Assembly (NCBI RefSeq): GCF_945859685.1
Contig: NC_079150.1
Coordinates: forward strand, 3,098,831-3,162,830
DNA: 64,000 bases
Direction of reading: 5' to 3'
DNA from: Eupeodes corollae
Taxonomy: Eukaryota; Arthropoda; Insecta; Diptera; Syrphidae
Shown here: in pieces, positions 49,678-61,049 of the stretch
Numbering within the stretch: the first letter of the stretch is position 1
How the letters are laid out: every line of letters begins with the position of its first letter
Notes under the pieces: generated by a model
What the model was told of the DNA's origin: nothing
What the model saw: only the letters and a program-made list of their open reading frames with translations
Database searches by the model: none
Translations under genes and position numbers: made by a program

Positions 49678-52228
49678 TACGCTTTTCGAAAAACTTTTTG
49701 TTTTGAAAATTTATTTTTTTGTTGTTTGTTGTAAGAATTTTAGGAGGTTTTTTTCAATGTTTTTGTAATTTTTGTTTGTTTGTTTATTTTTTTTTAATAA
49801 AAATTGATCTTAATATTTTGTCTTGATTTGATTGTTTTAATTATTTTCTTTTAATTATAAAAAAACACTTTAGTTTGATTTTGAATATTTGTTTAAGTAG
49901 ATTTTTACACTTTTTTTTAAAAAAACTTTTTAATCTTTCAAAAACTCACTGCTTTAAAATTATACGCACACAAAAACTTATGAATTGTAAAAATTAATAA
50001 AAATTAATTAAAAACTTGATTCTGTTTTAACAACAATTAAAAACAACTGTTGTAAACATTTTTCATTGATTAGTGAAAATTTGCTCTGTTCAATGTTGGA
50101 ATACTTCATTGCAATAATATTATTTGGAAAATCACAAACTACAATAAAAATTCGATTTTTAAAATATGTATATTTTTCTTGCTGTTTTTTTTTGTTCGGA
50201 AAACACTCAACTCTGTTGATTTTATTTGGTTGCGACTCAATTCGTTTAGTTTTTAATATATTTTTTTGGTGTTGTATTATGTTTTTGTTGAGATGTTGAA
50301 TCTAAAATAAAATTAATTTTTTTTTTAAGATATAGTTCAATTTTTCCACTTAATTTTGTTCTCGTTTTTCTCCTTGCATTCTTGGAATTATTAGTGTTTA
50401 TAGCAAAAACAATTGAATTTAATCTTTAAAATCTTCCATGTAGTGCTAAAAAGAATGCTGAATGATGCTATAAACCACACACGTTTTTGTTTGATACAAT
50501 AAATTATGCCAATCTTGTGCCCATTCTTTTCCAAGAAGGAAGAAGAAAATAAATATATAGTTTTTTTTGCCGACACGCATTAATCAATATGAAAATTATA
50601 GTTTAACAAACACTGCGTTTGCGCTGTAAACCCGAAACCCGTTTCAAGTTGAGTTTATATTTAAAGCAAAAAAAAAAAAAACACATATTTTGATTCAAAG
50701 GACGTCAATAAATTGAGTTGATTGGACGAATCAACAACAACAATTCAAGGAAAATACTGAAATCTACAATCTATTAACATTGATATTTTGTTAATTTATG
50801 AAAAACAAATAAATTGAAGTACCTACAAAATTATGTTGTTGCTATGAACAAAGTTTTATTTTTTAGCTTTTTTTTTTAAATAGCAATCGCGAGTAGGCAA
50901 CAAGTACATAGGTATCTAATTTTTATGTCAAGATAACCGAAATGTTGGCAAATGGGGAAAGTTTGGAGGACTACCCACGCAAAGATAGAGATAGTTTATA
51001 GAACTATTAGAGTATCAGTAGTGTACGTTTGTAGACATTGGATTGCCATTATTATCATCATCAGGAATAAACTTTGGCAACATTGTTTATCAGTAGATTA
51101 GATAGCTATAAATTATTGTTATATGCGCTTGTTATTGAATGAATCAATTTTCTGAGAAAATACTATTTGTAAGGCGCTTACTATGACTGTAAAAATGTAA
51201 GACTATGACTGTATTGCCTTGCTTCAAATATATTTGTTCTTTTTTCAAATAATTCTGGGCATTCATTGTTCTGTGTTAAACAAAAATTAAACAAAATTAT
51301 GTAATGCTTTTTATTTTGTGTGTTTATTTTTAGAAAATAGATTGAATTTTTTTTTGACATTGACACTTAAGATGTCGGAGGAGGAAAAAGAAGATAACAC
51401 ATAGCATAAAGATAAGTAGGTTTTAAATTTATTATAAATAATTGATAAAACAATTTTAACTGAAGAATTGTTTTGATATCAAACTTAAAAAATTGTTGAT
51501 ATTTGAAGTATGAAGTGTGTTTAAAAATGCGTAAGCTACAATATGTATCACAAAAACTAAAACTAATCATAGGTTATCATTGTTTATAGGAATTTGAATC
51601 TGACAAGCAAGGTTTGGCACTTCATGGAACACACGTTTTTTTCTTTAGGAAATGTTCGTTGGCATAAAACAAGTATGACTTTTTTATTCAATTATAAGCA
51701 TATGAAAACAATTTATTCATAAATTGAATACACAAATACTAAATTTATTGATATCTAGTGTCTTTTTTATTTATTTATTTAACACCAAAATACAGAACAA
51801 AAAAATGCCACATATTACACGAATACAAAATTTTATTCATCCAGACGACAGTAATCACGAGTATACTAAATTTTGCACATGAAGCATTTTTATAAAAAGC
51901 ACCCCGTCGCTCGTCGTTGCTTTCTTGTGGAGGTAGTTGTTTTTTTTTTGTATTCATTTTCTACTCAATTAATATATTTTGAAAAAAAAATGTTGCCATC
52001 TCGCTTGGTTTTTACTTTTATTGTTGTTGCAAAAATATAAAAGGAGATATAGGTTCTTTTGTGTGAATGTGAAAATAAAATTTAGAGAGACAGCGAATTA
52101 AAGCCGGTTTTGTCTGGATAACACCAGGCTTATGGGAAGGACATTCAAATACATGCAAGGCATCAGGTAGCAAAGGAAAAATACACTGTTAAAAAACTGT
52201 TGATTAACGTAGGGAAAATTTGCAATCT
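49678..52228. other. AT-rich intergenic DNA
   Basis: Dominated by T-rich and A-rich runs (49690-50370 on one strand). No supported gene. Confidence 0.4.
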
Positions 52229-52605
52229 AAGGGACCAGTTATAGCTGTCATTGGTTTTAATCATTTGAATTTTTTTGACACGTCGTCGTTGCGTCGTTTG
52301 TAGCTATCATTAAAAATGTCTTTCATTGAAAATAATTTCCTTTGATTAGAAATGAAAATTATATACTGATCGATCGGAAATCACACAAAGAATTTTGTTT
52401 GAGAAAAAAAAAGGTATAATTGCGCATTTGTTTTTCTCAAAAAATTTATTTTTCTTTTTTCGGACGGAAATTCATTTTCCTGAACAGCTGATACTTTTAT
52501 GTTCAAAAGTGAAACGAATCGTTCCACTTATTTGTGTTCCAATTTCACAAAATTCCAGTGACAGATTTCTCTTTCGAAGACTTGTTGGGAGGAATAGTTT
52601 CGTCT
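52229..52605. mobile_element. MITE family B, copy 4
   Basis: Starts 'aagggaccagttatagct', as in the copy at 37862, and includes 'cctgaacagctgatac' and 'atgttcaaaagtgaaacgaa'. The right end is degraded. Confidence 0.6.
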
Positions 52606-52737
52606 AAGGATTAGGAAAAATTAACGTTTAGTATTTTGGAATATACCTGAAAATGCAACAGATTTTCTTCAAGTAAAAGCATTCAAAATAAATAGGTACG
52701 TTGTTTAATATTTCTTATGTTTGTCATTTAAGACAAT

Positions 52738-52850
52738 CGATATCTACCTACCTGTTTTTCTACCTTTCTACCTAACAACCTACCTTTATACATACCTTCC
52801 TACTTTGCTACTTTCCTACCTTTCTACCTTGATTCCTAAATTTTTACCTG
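52738..52850. repeat. Imperfect CTACCTTT/CTACC pyrimidine repeat
   Basis: About a dozen CTACC-type units, mixed with TTTC, on the plus strand. Low-complexity; frames through it are not real genes. Confidence 0.7.
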
Positions 52851-53189
52851 ATTTTTTTTTACACGGTAAGAAATGTTGGGCCTTTTTTAGTATTTTTCGG
52901 TTTAAGTATATGACAACACCAACATTTTATCTAAATTTAATACATAGCGATTATTAAAATTATAAAGTTAATACAAAATATATTTGAATTTAATATAATT
53001 AAACTTTAAGAATAATTCCAATTATATTGAATTTAAATAAATGTCAAATTTTGTTGAAACGAAAACAGAAAAACCGCATTCAAATTTAATAAAAGACTTT
53101 TCATACCGTGTCTCGATTTGCCTTGCTTAAAAGTTTGTAGGTTTTCGTGTTGGGTTAAATAAGTTGTCAGTTGAATTATTCTTAAAAAT

Positions 53190-53870
53190 TTTTGAATTAC
53201 CAACAATATTTTTAATATAAAGAAACAGTTTAGTTTGAAAATCCAGTTTTGTTAAACAGATTTTTAGTCGAAAAATTTTGTTTACGAAATTTAGCATTGC
53301 TTAAATTTTTACAAATTGGATGAACGAAATTGATTTGAGAGATATCAAGAACCGAACAGAAATTTCTACCAAATCTGCGTATTTTGTTTGTATATTTTAT
53401 TTTTTTTTATGAAAAAACGGACTGTTGGATTTTTATAAAAACACAGATATTTTCTGTGAAATAAAAAGAGTTTAAAGACAATATTTTTAATTTTTCAAAT
53501 ATTTTTGAGTCGTTAGTAAATTTTTACCAAGTTTGAGCATTGTTTTTTTTGCTTGGTTTTTATTTTTGTGAAAAAAATTTCAGAAGATTTTTCTCAAAAT
53601 TTTACTGAGTGCTTACAACAATATTTTTTAAAAGATAAAAGTAGTTTAAAGCCAATGTCTCAAAGTTTGGAAAGATGTTTGAGTCGAAAATCAACTTTTA
53701 CCAACTTTTGTTAAATTTTCTTTCAAATTTTTATTTTTTTGTAAAAAAAACTGTCAATTCGATTTTTCTCAAATTATTAAAAGATGAAAACGCTATTTTT
53801 CGTTGCAAAAAATTGTTTTGGAGATCAAATTATTTTGTATTCGTAAAATTTTCGAGTTGACAAATCGAGA
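53190..53870. repeat. Degenerate tandem repeat, roughly 175-245 bp spacing
   Basis: Similar modules recur starting near 53263 (tagtcgaaaaattt), 53507 (gagtcgttagtaaattt) and 53683 (gagtcgaaaatcaactt). Each is followed by 'accaa/acaa', a T-rich tract with 'tgaaaaaa', and then 'agtttaaag'. The repeat is old and diverged. Confidence 0.4.
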
Positions 53871-54839
53871 ATGTCGAGAAATGTCAATATTTTCAATTTG
53901 ACATATCGGAGCCCTTACAATAACGTAAAAGAAGGATTATTTCAAAAGTTTAAAGACGTTAAAAAAAATGTCCAGATCATTAAAATTTGATTATGAAATG
54001 GAAGAAACACATACAAATAAATAAATTATTGTTATAATAAATGCTTGCCTTCAATTTAACAGTAAATAGTCCTTAGTCATACAGTTAAGAGCAACATAGA
54101 CTGTATGAAACCGCATCAATTGACGTTTCATTTTCAAAGCCAAACGTTGAGCTATAGCGTGCTTTAAAATCCATATTATAAATGACTTAAATAACGTCTC
54201 TAAAAAATATGTTATCTTATCAATTTAAATTAGTTATGCTAACAATTTCGTTTAAGAAAGTTTTGAAAATATACAAACCAAATTAGCTGCTTTACACTTA
54301 AAGCTCAACAAATTTAAATTGTACAAAAAAACGATCCCTTTCGGAATTTAATTAGTTCTTAACCAATTCTTTTTAACAGTCATCTTTTTTTTGAAAAAAA
54401 AAACGCCGACAGCTATTTATGAAAACAACAAAATCAACAAAGCCATAGAAAAACCATTAAGTTTCACAATTTGTGTATTTAAGTTCAATTTGCATTTGGA
54501 TTGCATCAATGAATCATTTTATCATTTAATTGATGGCATAATTCATGACGTACAGACATACGGTACAGGACAAAATAAAGTACGCACCGATGTAATTTTT
54601 GTGTTGGTGCTATACTGGATTACAAATAATATAGTAATAATAAACAAACAAAAAAATGAATTTGATTATATCAATGTAGACATCTGGTGTTATTGTTGTC
54701 TCGATTTGCACCAATTTTCCCGTTCCTGACCATGCGAAACACTCCCAGACCATAATTTTTTGTCGTTTAGCTTTTCTGGTGTGTTTTTTTTTCAAACTCC
54801 AATCGTTTAACTTTGTTCGCTTTTTGAATTAAAGGGCGT

Positions 54840-55259
54840 TGTTGGAGTCGAAATTATCAAAAACAAGTAAAGCCGACACAATTTTTAATAGCGAACAAAT
54901 TTATTGAAATTCAAAGTTCTTTATGGCGCTTTAAAATTATTTGTGTTGGTACCCAACCCGTGATTTATCGACTGACTTCTTACCGCAATTTCTTTATGTT
55001 GAAAGCTAGGTATATTATAAAATATTTTGTACATAGCTTCAGTTATAAAGCGGCTTAGCAAAATATATCAAATTTACAGGGTGATTCTACTTAAAGTTAC
55101 AAAGATTAGTTATGAAAATTAGAAAAATAATAATAAAACATATTGATAGTTTGAAGATTTTCACAACTCCACAAACCCAACATATCCCACTAAGCCGTCG
55201 GTAAATCATAAGCTGAGTAGCAACACAAATAGTTTTAAATATTATAAACGGCGATAACA
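54840..55259 (-). repeat. BEL/Pao 3' LTR (element orientation)
   Basis: 420 bp, bounded by TG and CA; reads as identical to 61050-61469. Flanked on the outside by the GGCGT duplication. Confidence 0.92.
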
Positions 55260-55260
55260 A

Positions 55261-55269
55261 TCTCCCCCT
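55261..55269 (-). promoter_or_regulatory. BEL/Pao polypurine tract
   Basis: On the minus strand GAGGGGGAG, followed by A, lies one or two bases before the 3' LTR, the expected plus-strand primer position. It fixes the orientation of the element. Confidence 0.75.
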
Positions 55270-55299
55270 CGTAAGCAGCTTCTTTGGAGTGAGCTTACT

Positions 55300-58200
55300 T
55301 TAGCCTTTATCGACGTCTAGGACGGCAATCTTGCTTGTTGGTCGTTCTAGCATTCCCGTTTGAGTTTTCACCATAGCTCTTCGGACTTGACCGTCTTTCG
55401 CGGTTACTACGCTTTCAATGATACCCTTTGGCCAGCTGTTTCGGGGTAGGTTTTCGTCCACGATGACAACCACGTCACCAGGGGCTAAAGGAGGCTGTTT
55501 TTCAAACCACTTACCTCGTCGTGCAAGCATAGGTGTGTAGTCTTTTACCCATCTCTGCCAAAATCTATCAGCAAACACCTGGGTTTGATGCCAACGCTGT
55601 CGCAGGTCTATGTCGTTTTCGCAAATAGGCTTGTACCCAGTTGTTGAGCCTAGTAAAAGATGATTTGGGGTGATGGCTTCGTCGTCGCAGGACTCAAGTG
55701 ACACAAATGTGAGTGGACGGGAATTGATTAAGAATTCCACCTCCCATAGCGCGCATCTCAGTGTTTCATCGTTGAAGTTCCTTGGAGCCATACTATACAA
55801 TATAGTTTTGATGGATCGGACAAGCCTTTCCCAGGCCCCTCCCATGTGCGGTGCTGCCGGTGGGTTGAACTTCCATCTAAGTCCATCGTATTTGGACGCA
55901 ACAGTTGAGTAGTTGATGTTTTTGTATTCATCACATAAAATTTTTTCAGTGGCCTTGAAATTTGTGCCGTTATCTGTATAGATTTCTCGAGGCATTCCAC
56001 GGCGTGATATGAAGTTCCGTATGCACATAATGCATGAGCTAGTGTCTAAGCTGTGTGCCACCTCTATGTGCACGGCACGAACGGTGAGGCACGTAAATAT
56101 TACGCCCCATCTTTTCTCGCGTCTTCGTCCAATTATTGTGGAAATGGGCCCAAAATAATCAATGCCAACAAATGTAAAAGGGCGCTCGAACACTGCTAAC
56201 CTTGCAGCTGGTAAGGTGGCCATCTGTGGAACTGCAGGCATAGCATAGTAATTTTTGCACCTTTGGCACTTCTTCCGCACGGATTTGTATAGTACACGCA
56301 GTCGTGGAATGTAAAACATCCCTCTGATTTTGTTAATGGTCGTTTCGTGTGATACGTGGTGGTGGTTCTCATGCCAGGAACGAACAATCAGGAACGTCAC
56401 GTGATGATTCTTTGGTAAGACGATAGCATCTGGTTGATTATTAAGATTCTCAGCTCTACTCCGTATCCTTAGAATGCCAGAACCATCTAGGTAAACGTTC
56501 AAAGGTATTAGTTTTGAATTGCTGTTAATAATCTTACCCCGTTCTAAGTTCGATATGTCCTGGCTGAATACACTCATCTGTGCGCATTTGTAGAGTTGTA
56601 CCTTAGCGTCTTGAAGGATTTCATAAGACACTTGGCTTGGAATGGGTTTATTTCGGACAACAGCTTTTAGCTTTTCGATGTATAGCTTGAACGTAGCCAA
56701 CGCACGGTATAGTCGTCTCCAATCAGAAAAGTATTCCACGTTCATGCTTATTGAAACTGAAGTTCGTACATTTAAAGCTGTAGCGTGAAGCAAATGATGT
56801 CTAACTTCTGTTGTATCGGCGGGTCCAAGGTCATCACATGTTGGCCAATCTTCAACTCCATAGGCCAAAAACTTCGGTCCAGTGAACCACAATTCGCTAT
56901 TTATCTGCGACGATACTTTTGTGGCCAGGTCGGCTGTGTTCAGTTTTGAGGGCACCCATTTCCACTCCTTGGCGTTCGAATGCTCCAGTATCTCGCCCAC
57001 ACGGAACATAACAAACTGTTGAAATTTCCTGGGGTCCATTCGCAGCCACTTCAAAACCGTTTTTGAGTCTGACCACCAAAATCTGGAAGTAATAGGTAGA
57101 CGACGGACTGCTTGCACCTTAATAGACAGTCTTATGCCTAAAACAGCTGCTTGGAGCTCAAGTCTCGGAATTGAGACTGGTTTAAGCGGGGCGACTTTTG
57201 ATTTTGAAGCTACTAGGGCGACGGAGACTTCGTTTCCACGTTGCACACGCAAGTAACATACTGCTGCGTAAGCGTGTTCTCCAGCATCCACAAACGTGTG
57301 TATTTGGACATTCTCGGAATTGACCAGCAGTCGACTGTAGCAGCGGGGAATTTCAATAGCTTTTATTGATGGTATCAAAGATTTCCATTGAAGCCACTTG
57401 GAGTACAGATCTTCAGAAAGCTCACCATCCCAATCAATACCGGAACGCCAGACTTCTTGGAGAAGGATTTTCAACCCAATGGTAAAGCAGGTAACGAAAC
57501 CAAGAGGGTCGAATATGGACATGAGAACTTGCAAGGTCTCTCGTTTTGTCGGTCTTACATGCTCATCCAACACATCACGCTTCAGTCGAACGAATCTAAA
57601 AATATATTTAAAGACATCGTTATTAGGATCCCAGTACATACCAAGGACTTTCTCAGTGGACCCTAAAGTCTTATGAGCTTGTACAGGAGAGCCGTTGCTG
57701 GTCAGCTGATGAACTACCCAAGAAGAGTTGGACGCCCAATTGCGGATATTGAAGCCAGCAGACAAGTGAATTGTCTTAACATCATTTGCCAAGCACAGGG
57801 CTTCCTCCTCAGTGTCCACGCTATCGATGAAGTCATCTACGTAGTGGTAGTTTTTGATGGCTTCCACTGCTCGAGGGTGAAGTTGTTGAAACTGGTCGGC
57901 GTTTTTGTTGCGAATGTAATGCGCTATGCAGGGAGCGCAATTCATCCCGAATGTTAAGGCACTCATGACGTAACAGCTAGGCTGATCTAATGGGTCCTCC
58001 TTTTCCCACCATAAGAATCGTTGTGCGTGCATGTCCTGCTCCCTCACCTTGATCTGGTGAAACATCTCAGCAATGTCACCACAGATAGCCACCTGGCCAA
58101 TCCTGAAGGCTAATAAAACCTCCACCAGTGATGTTAAAAGGTCGGGTCCAGTAAGAAGGAAGTCATTAAGCGAACGTCCGTTGGATTTTGCTGCAGCATC

Positions 58201-60990
58201 CCAAACAAGACGAACTCTATTCGGCTTATTCGGGTTTTGGGTGACAAAAATTGGTAAATACCATACAGGATTGTTGCTTGTCGCTACTTTTACCACATTA
58301 AGCTTACTTGCATAGCCCTTAATCAAAAGATTGTCTATTTCGGCTTGCATTTTATCCTTCAGGTTGGCTTCGCGTTTGAATTTTTTCTGGAGGCACATAA
58401 GTCGGTTGAATGCGGTTTTATAGCTATCAGGCATCTTTTGATTATCGTGGCGCCAAGGCAATCCAATCTCGTACTGGTTATCCAGTGACTTACAAGTTGA
58501 TTCCAATATCTGCAGGACTCTTTTGTCTTCATGTGAACATATAGTGGTTGACGATGATTCCAATTTGAAAAAGGCTTTCATTGCTTCATGAAGATCATCA
58601 GAATGTCGGTCACAGTTACATGCATGTATGTTGAGGCAGCAGACTTGTTGACGATTGGGTACACATCCTTGTAAAGTCCATCCTAATCGGGTTTTAGTGG
58701 CGATTGGTTGGTTCCAGGAACCTTCACGAACCTTGAGAGGCACTGCCAACTTCCAGTTGTCTACTCCGATGAGAATTGTGGGGCGAGCATCCTGGTATGA
58801 CTGAATTGGTAAGTCAGCCAAGTAAGGGTAACCTTGTGTGATTGCATCCATGTCCAACGATTGCATCGGAAGGGAAAGCTTTTCCACGGTATGAACACCA
58901 TGCATAGTATGTTTGGCTTTGCTCGTCTTATTTGAAATCTCGATGGAGGTTCGAATTGAATTTTCTTCAACTCGAGTTGTGTCGCCAGTCCAGCGTAAAC
59001 ATAAAGGCTCACTAACACCAGAAAGGCCTAGAGTTTCAAAAATGCTTCTTTCAATCAGTGTCACTGATGAACCCTCATCTAGAAAGGCAAATGTGTCTAT
59101 AAAAATATTTTTTGAATGAAGGCGAACCGGAATGATACGAAAGTAGGGTTTCTCCCCCTCGTCAGCATCGCTGTGAGTATTTACATTTAAAGCTACACTC
59201 GGATTCGTATACAAATTGTTTTCACTTACTTGGTTCCTTACATGACTTACAAGAGCGGTGGGCTTATGTAGCAGTGGGTGATGCTTCGCCTTGCAGCTTT
59301 CAACTCCACATTCACTGTTGAGGTTACACCTTCGGCGATGTGAATTAAGACACTGGCGACACAACTTGTTGGCTTTCACCATTTCCCATTTTTTGTTATA
59401 GGTCATCTTCTTGAACGCTCCACAGTTGGAAATCTTGTGATCGGCACAGTTGCAAGCAATACAAGCTGTTTTATGGACTGATGGTTGCTTGACCTCAGTG
59501 TGGGTGTTCATCACGCCGCTCTTTTTCGATGAGAATGGTGAAACGACTTGACTAGCGGCTTCAGCAATATTATGCAGCCAGGTGCTAAATGTTTTCACTA
59601 TAGGAACTCGCTCTTCTTTTTGCTGCATAGCCCAACTCAGCTTATATTGACTTGGCAACTTATCGACAAACTCCTTGACCAGCATCGGATTGTTAAGATG
59701 TGCGGACATCTGACAAGCTTCCATTGTAGAACAAATGTTGCTCACTGACAATGCGAACTCAATAATGTTCTCCAACTTGTCTTTTGGTGGTGGAAGTTTC
59801 CTTGCTCTGTCAATCATGTTTTCGATGATGTATTCCGGTCGACCAAAACACATCTTAAGAGTTTGTATTATCTCTGGAACTAAGCTGGGCAGAAGGAGCT
59901 TATTGCGAACAATTTCACGTGCCTTACCTTTCAAACTTGCTTGCAGGCGCATTAAATTTTCGGCATCGCTGTATCCTGCTAATGCTGTGCTGTTATTGAA
60001 GCTGCTCAAAAACAGGGGCCACTCCTCAGGGTCGCCGCTGAATATTGGTAATTGTTTCGGGAGCACTTGTCGCGCAGCTATTTGAGCGGGAGATGGACCA
60101 AGGCCGAGAGATGTTCCAATCGCGGATGAGTTGAAATGGAAGTTATTTTGTTGTGGAGCTGCAGAACATCCATCCGAACTGGATAATATTTGATATTTTC
60201 TTTCTAAATACCGCTGGTGTAACTTTTTTTCTTCCTCTAGCATCTCCATTTGCAATTCTTTTTGCTGTAGCGAAACGTCAACAACTTTTGGCAATGTTGC
60301 TGGGATAGCTGTCACTCGCTGAGAAGCATGTTGTGAAAATGTTGCTGGTTCAGCTGTCATTCGCAAAAATTCATGTTGCGATGACGATGTTGCTGGCAGA
60401 TGTTGTTGCGCTTCAGAAACATGGAGATTTGTTGCCCATGTAATCATCGTAGGTGTATACATACTTGTACGTGTGAAATTAATTGGGGAACTCATTCGTG
60501 CATCAGTAAATAATGCTGTGGTACCACTTGGTACATATGATATCGGTAGGTGTTGTTCTGGAATCAAATGCGATTGCCTTGTGACCATAGGAACTGGCCG
60601 GAGTGGCAAGTATGACGGGAAGTTTGTATATTGAACACTCGATGAGCTCACCTGTATTCCTGTGGTCGTATTTGGCTGCGCGTTTGCTGTCGTCACTAGG
60701 TGTGATGTCGAGGGCGATGAAGATGTTTGTGGATGGATTGTGAAACTTGACATGAGGCCACTGAGCGGTTCGGTCGAAGCAGCATAGGCGCTAGTAGTGA
60801 TTGGATTTGATCGTGGATTTGTGCAAAATTCGCAACTCCAACTGACATCAGCCACTCCATCATCAACTCCGACGCAATCGTAGTGATACCATTTATCACA
60901 AGAATCACATTGCACCATGCGATCTGTTTCCCCTTCACTGCACATAAGGCAGATTGAAAAGGCACCATCTTTGCCACACTTTGGGGGCAT
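55300..60990 (-). CDS. BEL/Pao gag-pol polyprotein with N-terminal PHD finger
   Basis: An 1896-aa polyprotein. In order: PHD finger with ligands C14, C17, C28, C31, H36, C39, C53 and C56; a Ser/Thr/Pro-rich linker to about 240; a short coiled coil (about 247-280, LQQKELQMEMLEEEKKLHQR); a DUF1759-type gag region (about 320-480); Cys/His zinc region (about 510-570); DUF1758 aspartic protease with LDEGSS near 633; reverse transcriptase with YVDD near 1050; RNase H (FVDAGEHAY near 1238); H2C2 integrase zinc finger (about 1523-1580); integrase core with D near 1612 (GIDYFGP), D near 1673 (TDNGTNF) and E near 1717 (AWERLVRS); and a C-terminal DUF5641 domain (about 1800-1890). All catalytic boxes are intact. 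The PHD finger could bind histone H3 tails and bias integration; that is inference. Confidence 0.95.
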   Translation of the reverse strand: MPPKCGKDGAFSICLMCSEGETDRMVQCDSCDKWYHYDCVGVDDGVADVSWSCEFCTNPRSNPITTSAYAASTEPLSGLMSSFTIHPQTSSSPSTSHLVTTANAQPNTTTGIQVSSSSVQYTNFPSYLPLRPVPMVTRQSHLIPEQHLPISYVPSGTTALFTDARMSSPINFTRTSMYTPTMITWATNLHVSEAQQHLPATSSSQHEFLRMTAEPATFSQHASQRVTAIPATLPKVVDVSLQQKELQMEMLEEEKKLHQRYLERKYQILSSSDGCSAAPQQNNFHFNSSAIGTSLGLGPSPAQIAARQVLPKQLPIFSGDPEEWPLFLSSFNNSTALAGYSDAENLMRLQASLKGKAREIVRNKLLLPSLVPEIIQTLKMCFGRPEYIIENMIDRARKLPPPKDKLENIIEFALSVSNICSTMEACQMSAHLNNPMLVKEFVDKLPSQYKLSWAMQQKEERVPIVKTFSTWLHNIAEAASQVVSPFSSKKSGVMNTHTEVKQPSVHKTACIACNCADHKISNCGAFKKMTYNKKWEMVKANKLCRQCLNSHRRRCNLNSECGVESCKAKHHPLLHKPTALVSHVRNQVSENNLYTNPSVALNVNTHSDADEGEKPYFRIIPVRLHSKNIFIDTFAFLDEGSSVTLIERSIFETLGLSGVSEPLCLRWTGDTTRVEENSIRTSIEISNKTSKAKHTMHGVHTVEKLSLPMQSLDMDAITQGYPYLADLPIQSYQDARPTILIGVDNWKLAVPLKVREGSWNQPIATKTRLGWTLQGCVPNRQQVCCLNIHACNCDRHSDDLHEAMKAFFKLESSSTTICSHEDKRVLQILESTCKSLDNQYEIGLPWRHDNQKMPDSYKTAFNRLMCLQKKFKREANLKDKMQAEIDNLLIKGYASKLNVVKVATSNNPVWYLPIFVTQNPNKPNRVRLVWDAAAKSNGRSLNDFLLTGPDLLTSLVEVLLAFRIGQVAICGDIAEMFHQIKVREQDMHAQRFLWWEKEDPLDQPSCYVMSALTFGMNCAPCIAHYIRNKNADQFQQLHPRAVEAIKNYHYVDDFIDSVDTEEEALCLANDVKTIHLSAGFNIRNWASNSSWVVHQLTSNGSPVQAHKTLGSTEKVLGMYWDPNNDVFKYIFRFVRLKRDVLDEHVRPTKRETLQVLMSIFDPLGFVTCFTIGLKILLQEVWRSGIDWDGELSEDLYSKWLQWKSLIPSIKAIEIPRCYSRLLVNSENVQIHTFVDAGEHAYAAVCYLRVQRGNEVSVALVASKSKVAPLKPVSIPRLELQAAVLGIRLSIKVQAVRRLPITSRFWWSDSKTVLKWLRMDPRKFQQFVMFRVGEILEHSNAKEWKWVPSKLNTADLATKVSSQINSELWFTGPKFLAYGVEDWPTCDDLGPADTTEVRHHLLHATALNVRTSVSISMNVEYFSDWRRLYRALATFKLYIEKLKAVVRNKPIPSQVSYEILQDAKVQLYKCAQMSVFSQDISNLERGKIINSNSKLIPLNVYLDGSGILRIRSRAENLNNQPDAIVLPKNHHVTFLIVRSWHENHHHVSHETTINKIRGMFYIPRLRVLYKSVRKKCQRCKNYYAMPAVPQMATLPAARLAVFERPFTFVGIDYFGPISTIIGRRREKRWGVIFTCLTVRAVHIEVAHSLDTSSCIMCIRNFISRRGMPREIYTDNGTNFKATEKILCDEYKNINYSTVASKYDGLRWKFNPPAAPHMGGAWERLVRSIKTILYSMAPRNFNDETLRCALWEVEFLINSRPLTFVSLESCDDEAITPNHLLLGSTTGYKPICENDIDLRQRWHQTQVFADRFWQRWVKDYTPMLARRGKWFEKQPPLAPGDVVVIVDENLPRNSWPKGIIESVVTAKDGQVRRAMVKTQTGMLERPTSKIAVLDVDKG

Positions 60991-60994
60991 TTCT

Positions 60995-61010
60995 TTTATT
61001 TAAATAAAAG
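60995..61010. repeat. AT-rich palindrome in the BEL/Pao leader
   Basis: A perfect palindrome CTTTTATTTAAATAAAAG spans about 60993-61010, just upstream of the gag-pol start codon in the 59-nt leader between LTR and ORF. Possible hairpin; function unknown. Confidence 0.6.
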
Positions 61011-61049
61011 AATCAAAAATACAATTTATTAAAAATAATTTTAAAGATT

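Noticed and set aside
54391..54729. 112-codon plus-strand frame
   Set aside because: Crosses the left end of the Tc1-like element and reads antisense to its transposase relic.
55670..60085. Plus-strand frames of 66-116 codons across the BEL/Pao element
   Set aside because: They are antisense to the polyprotein, without recognisable domains.
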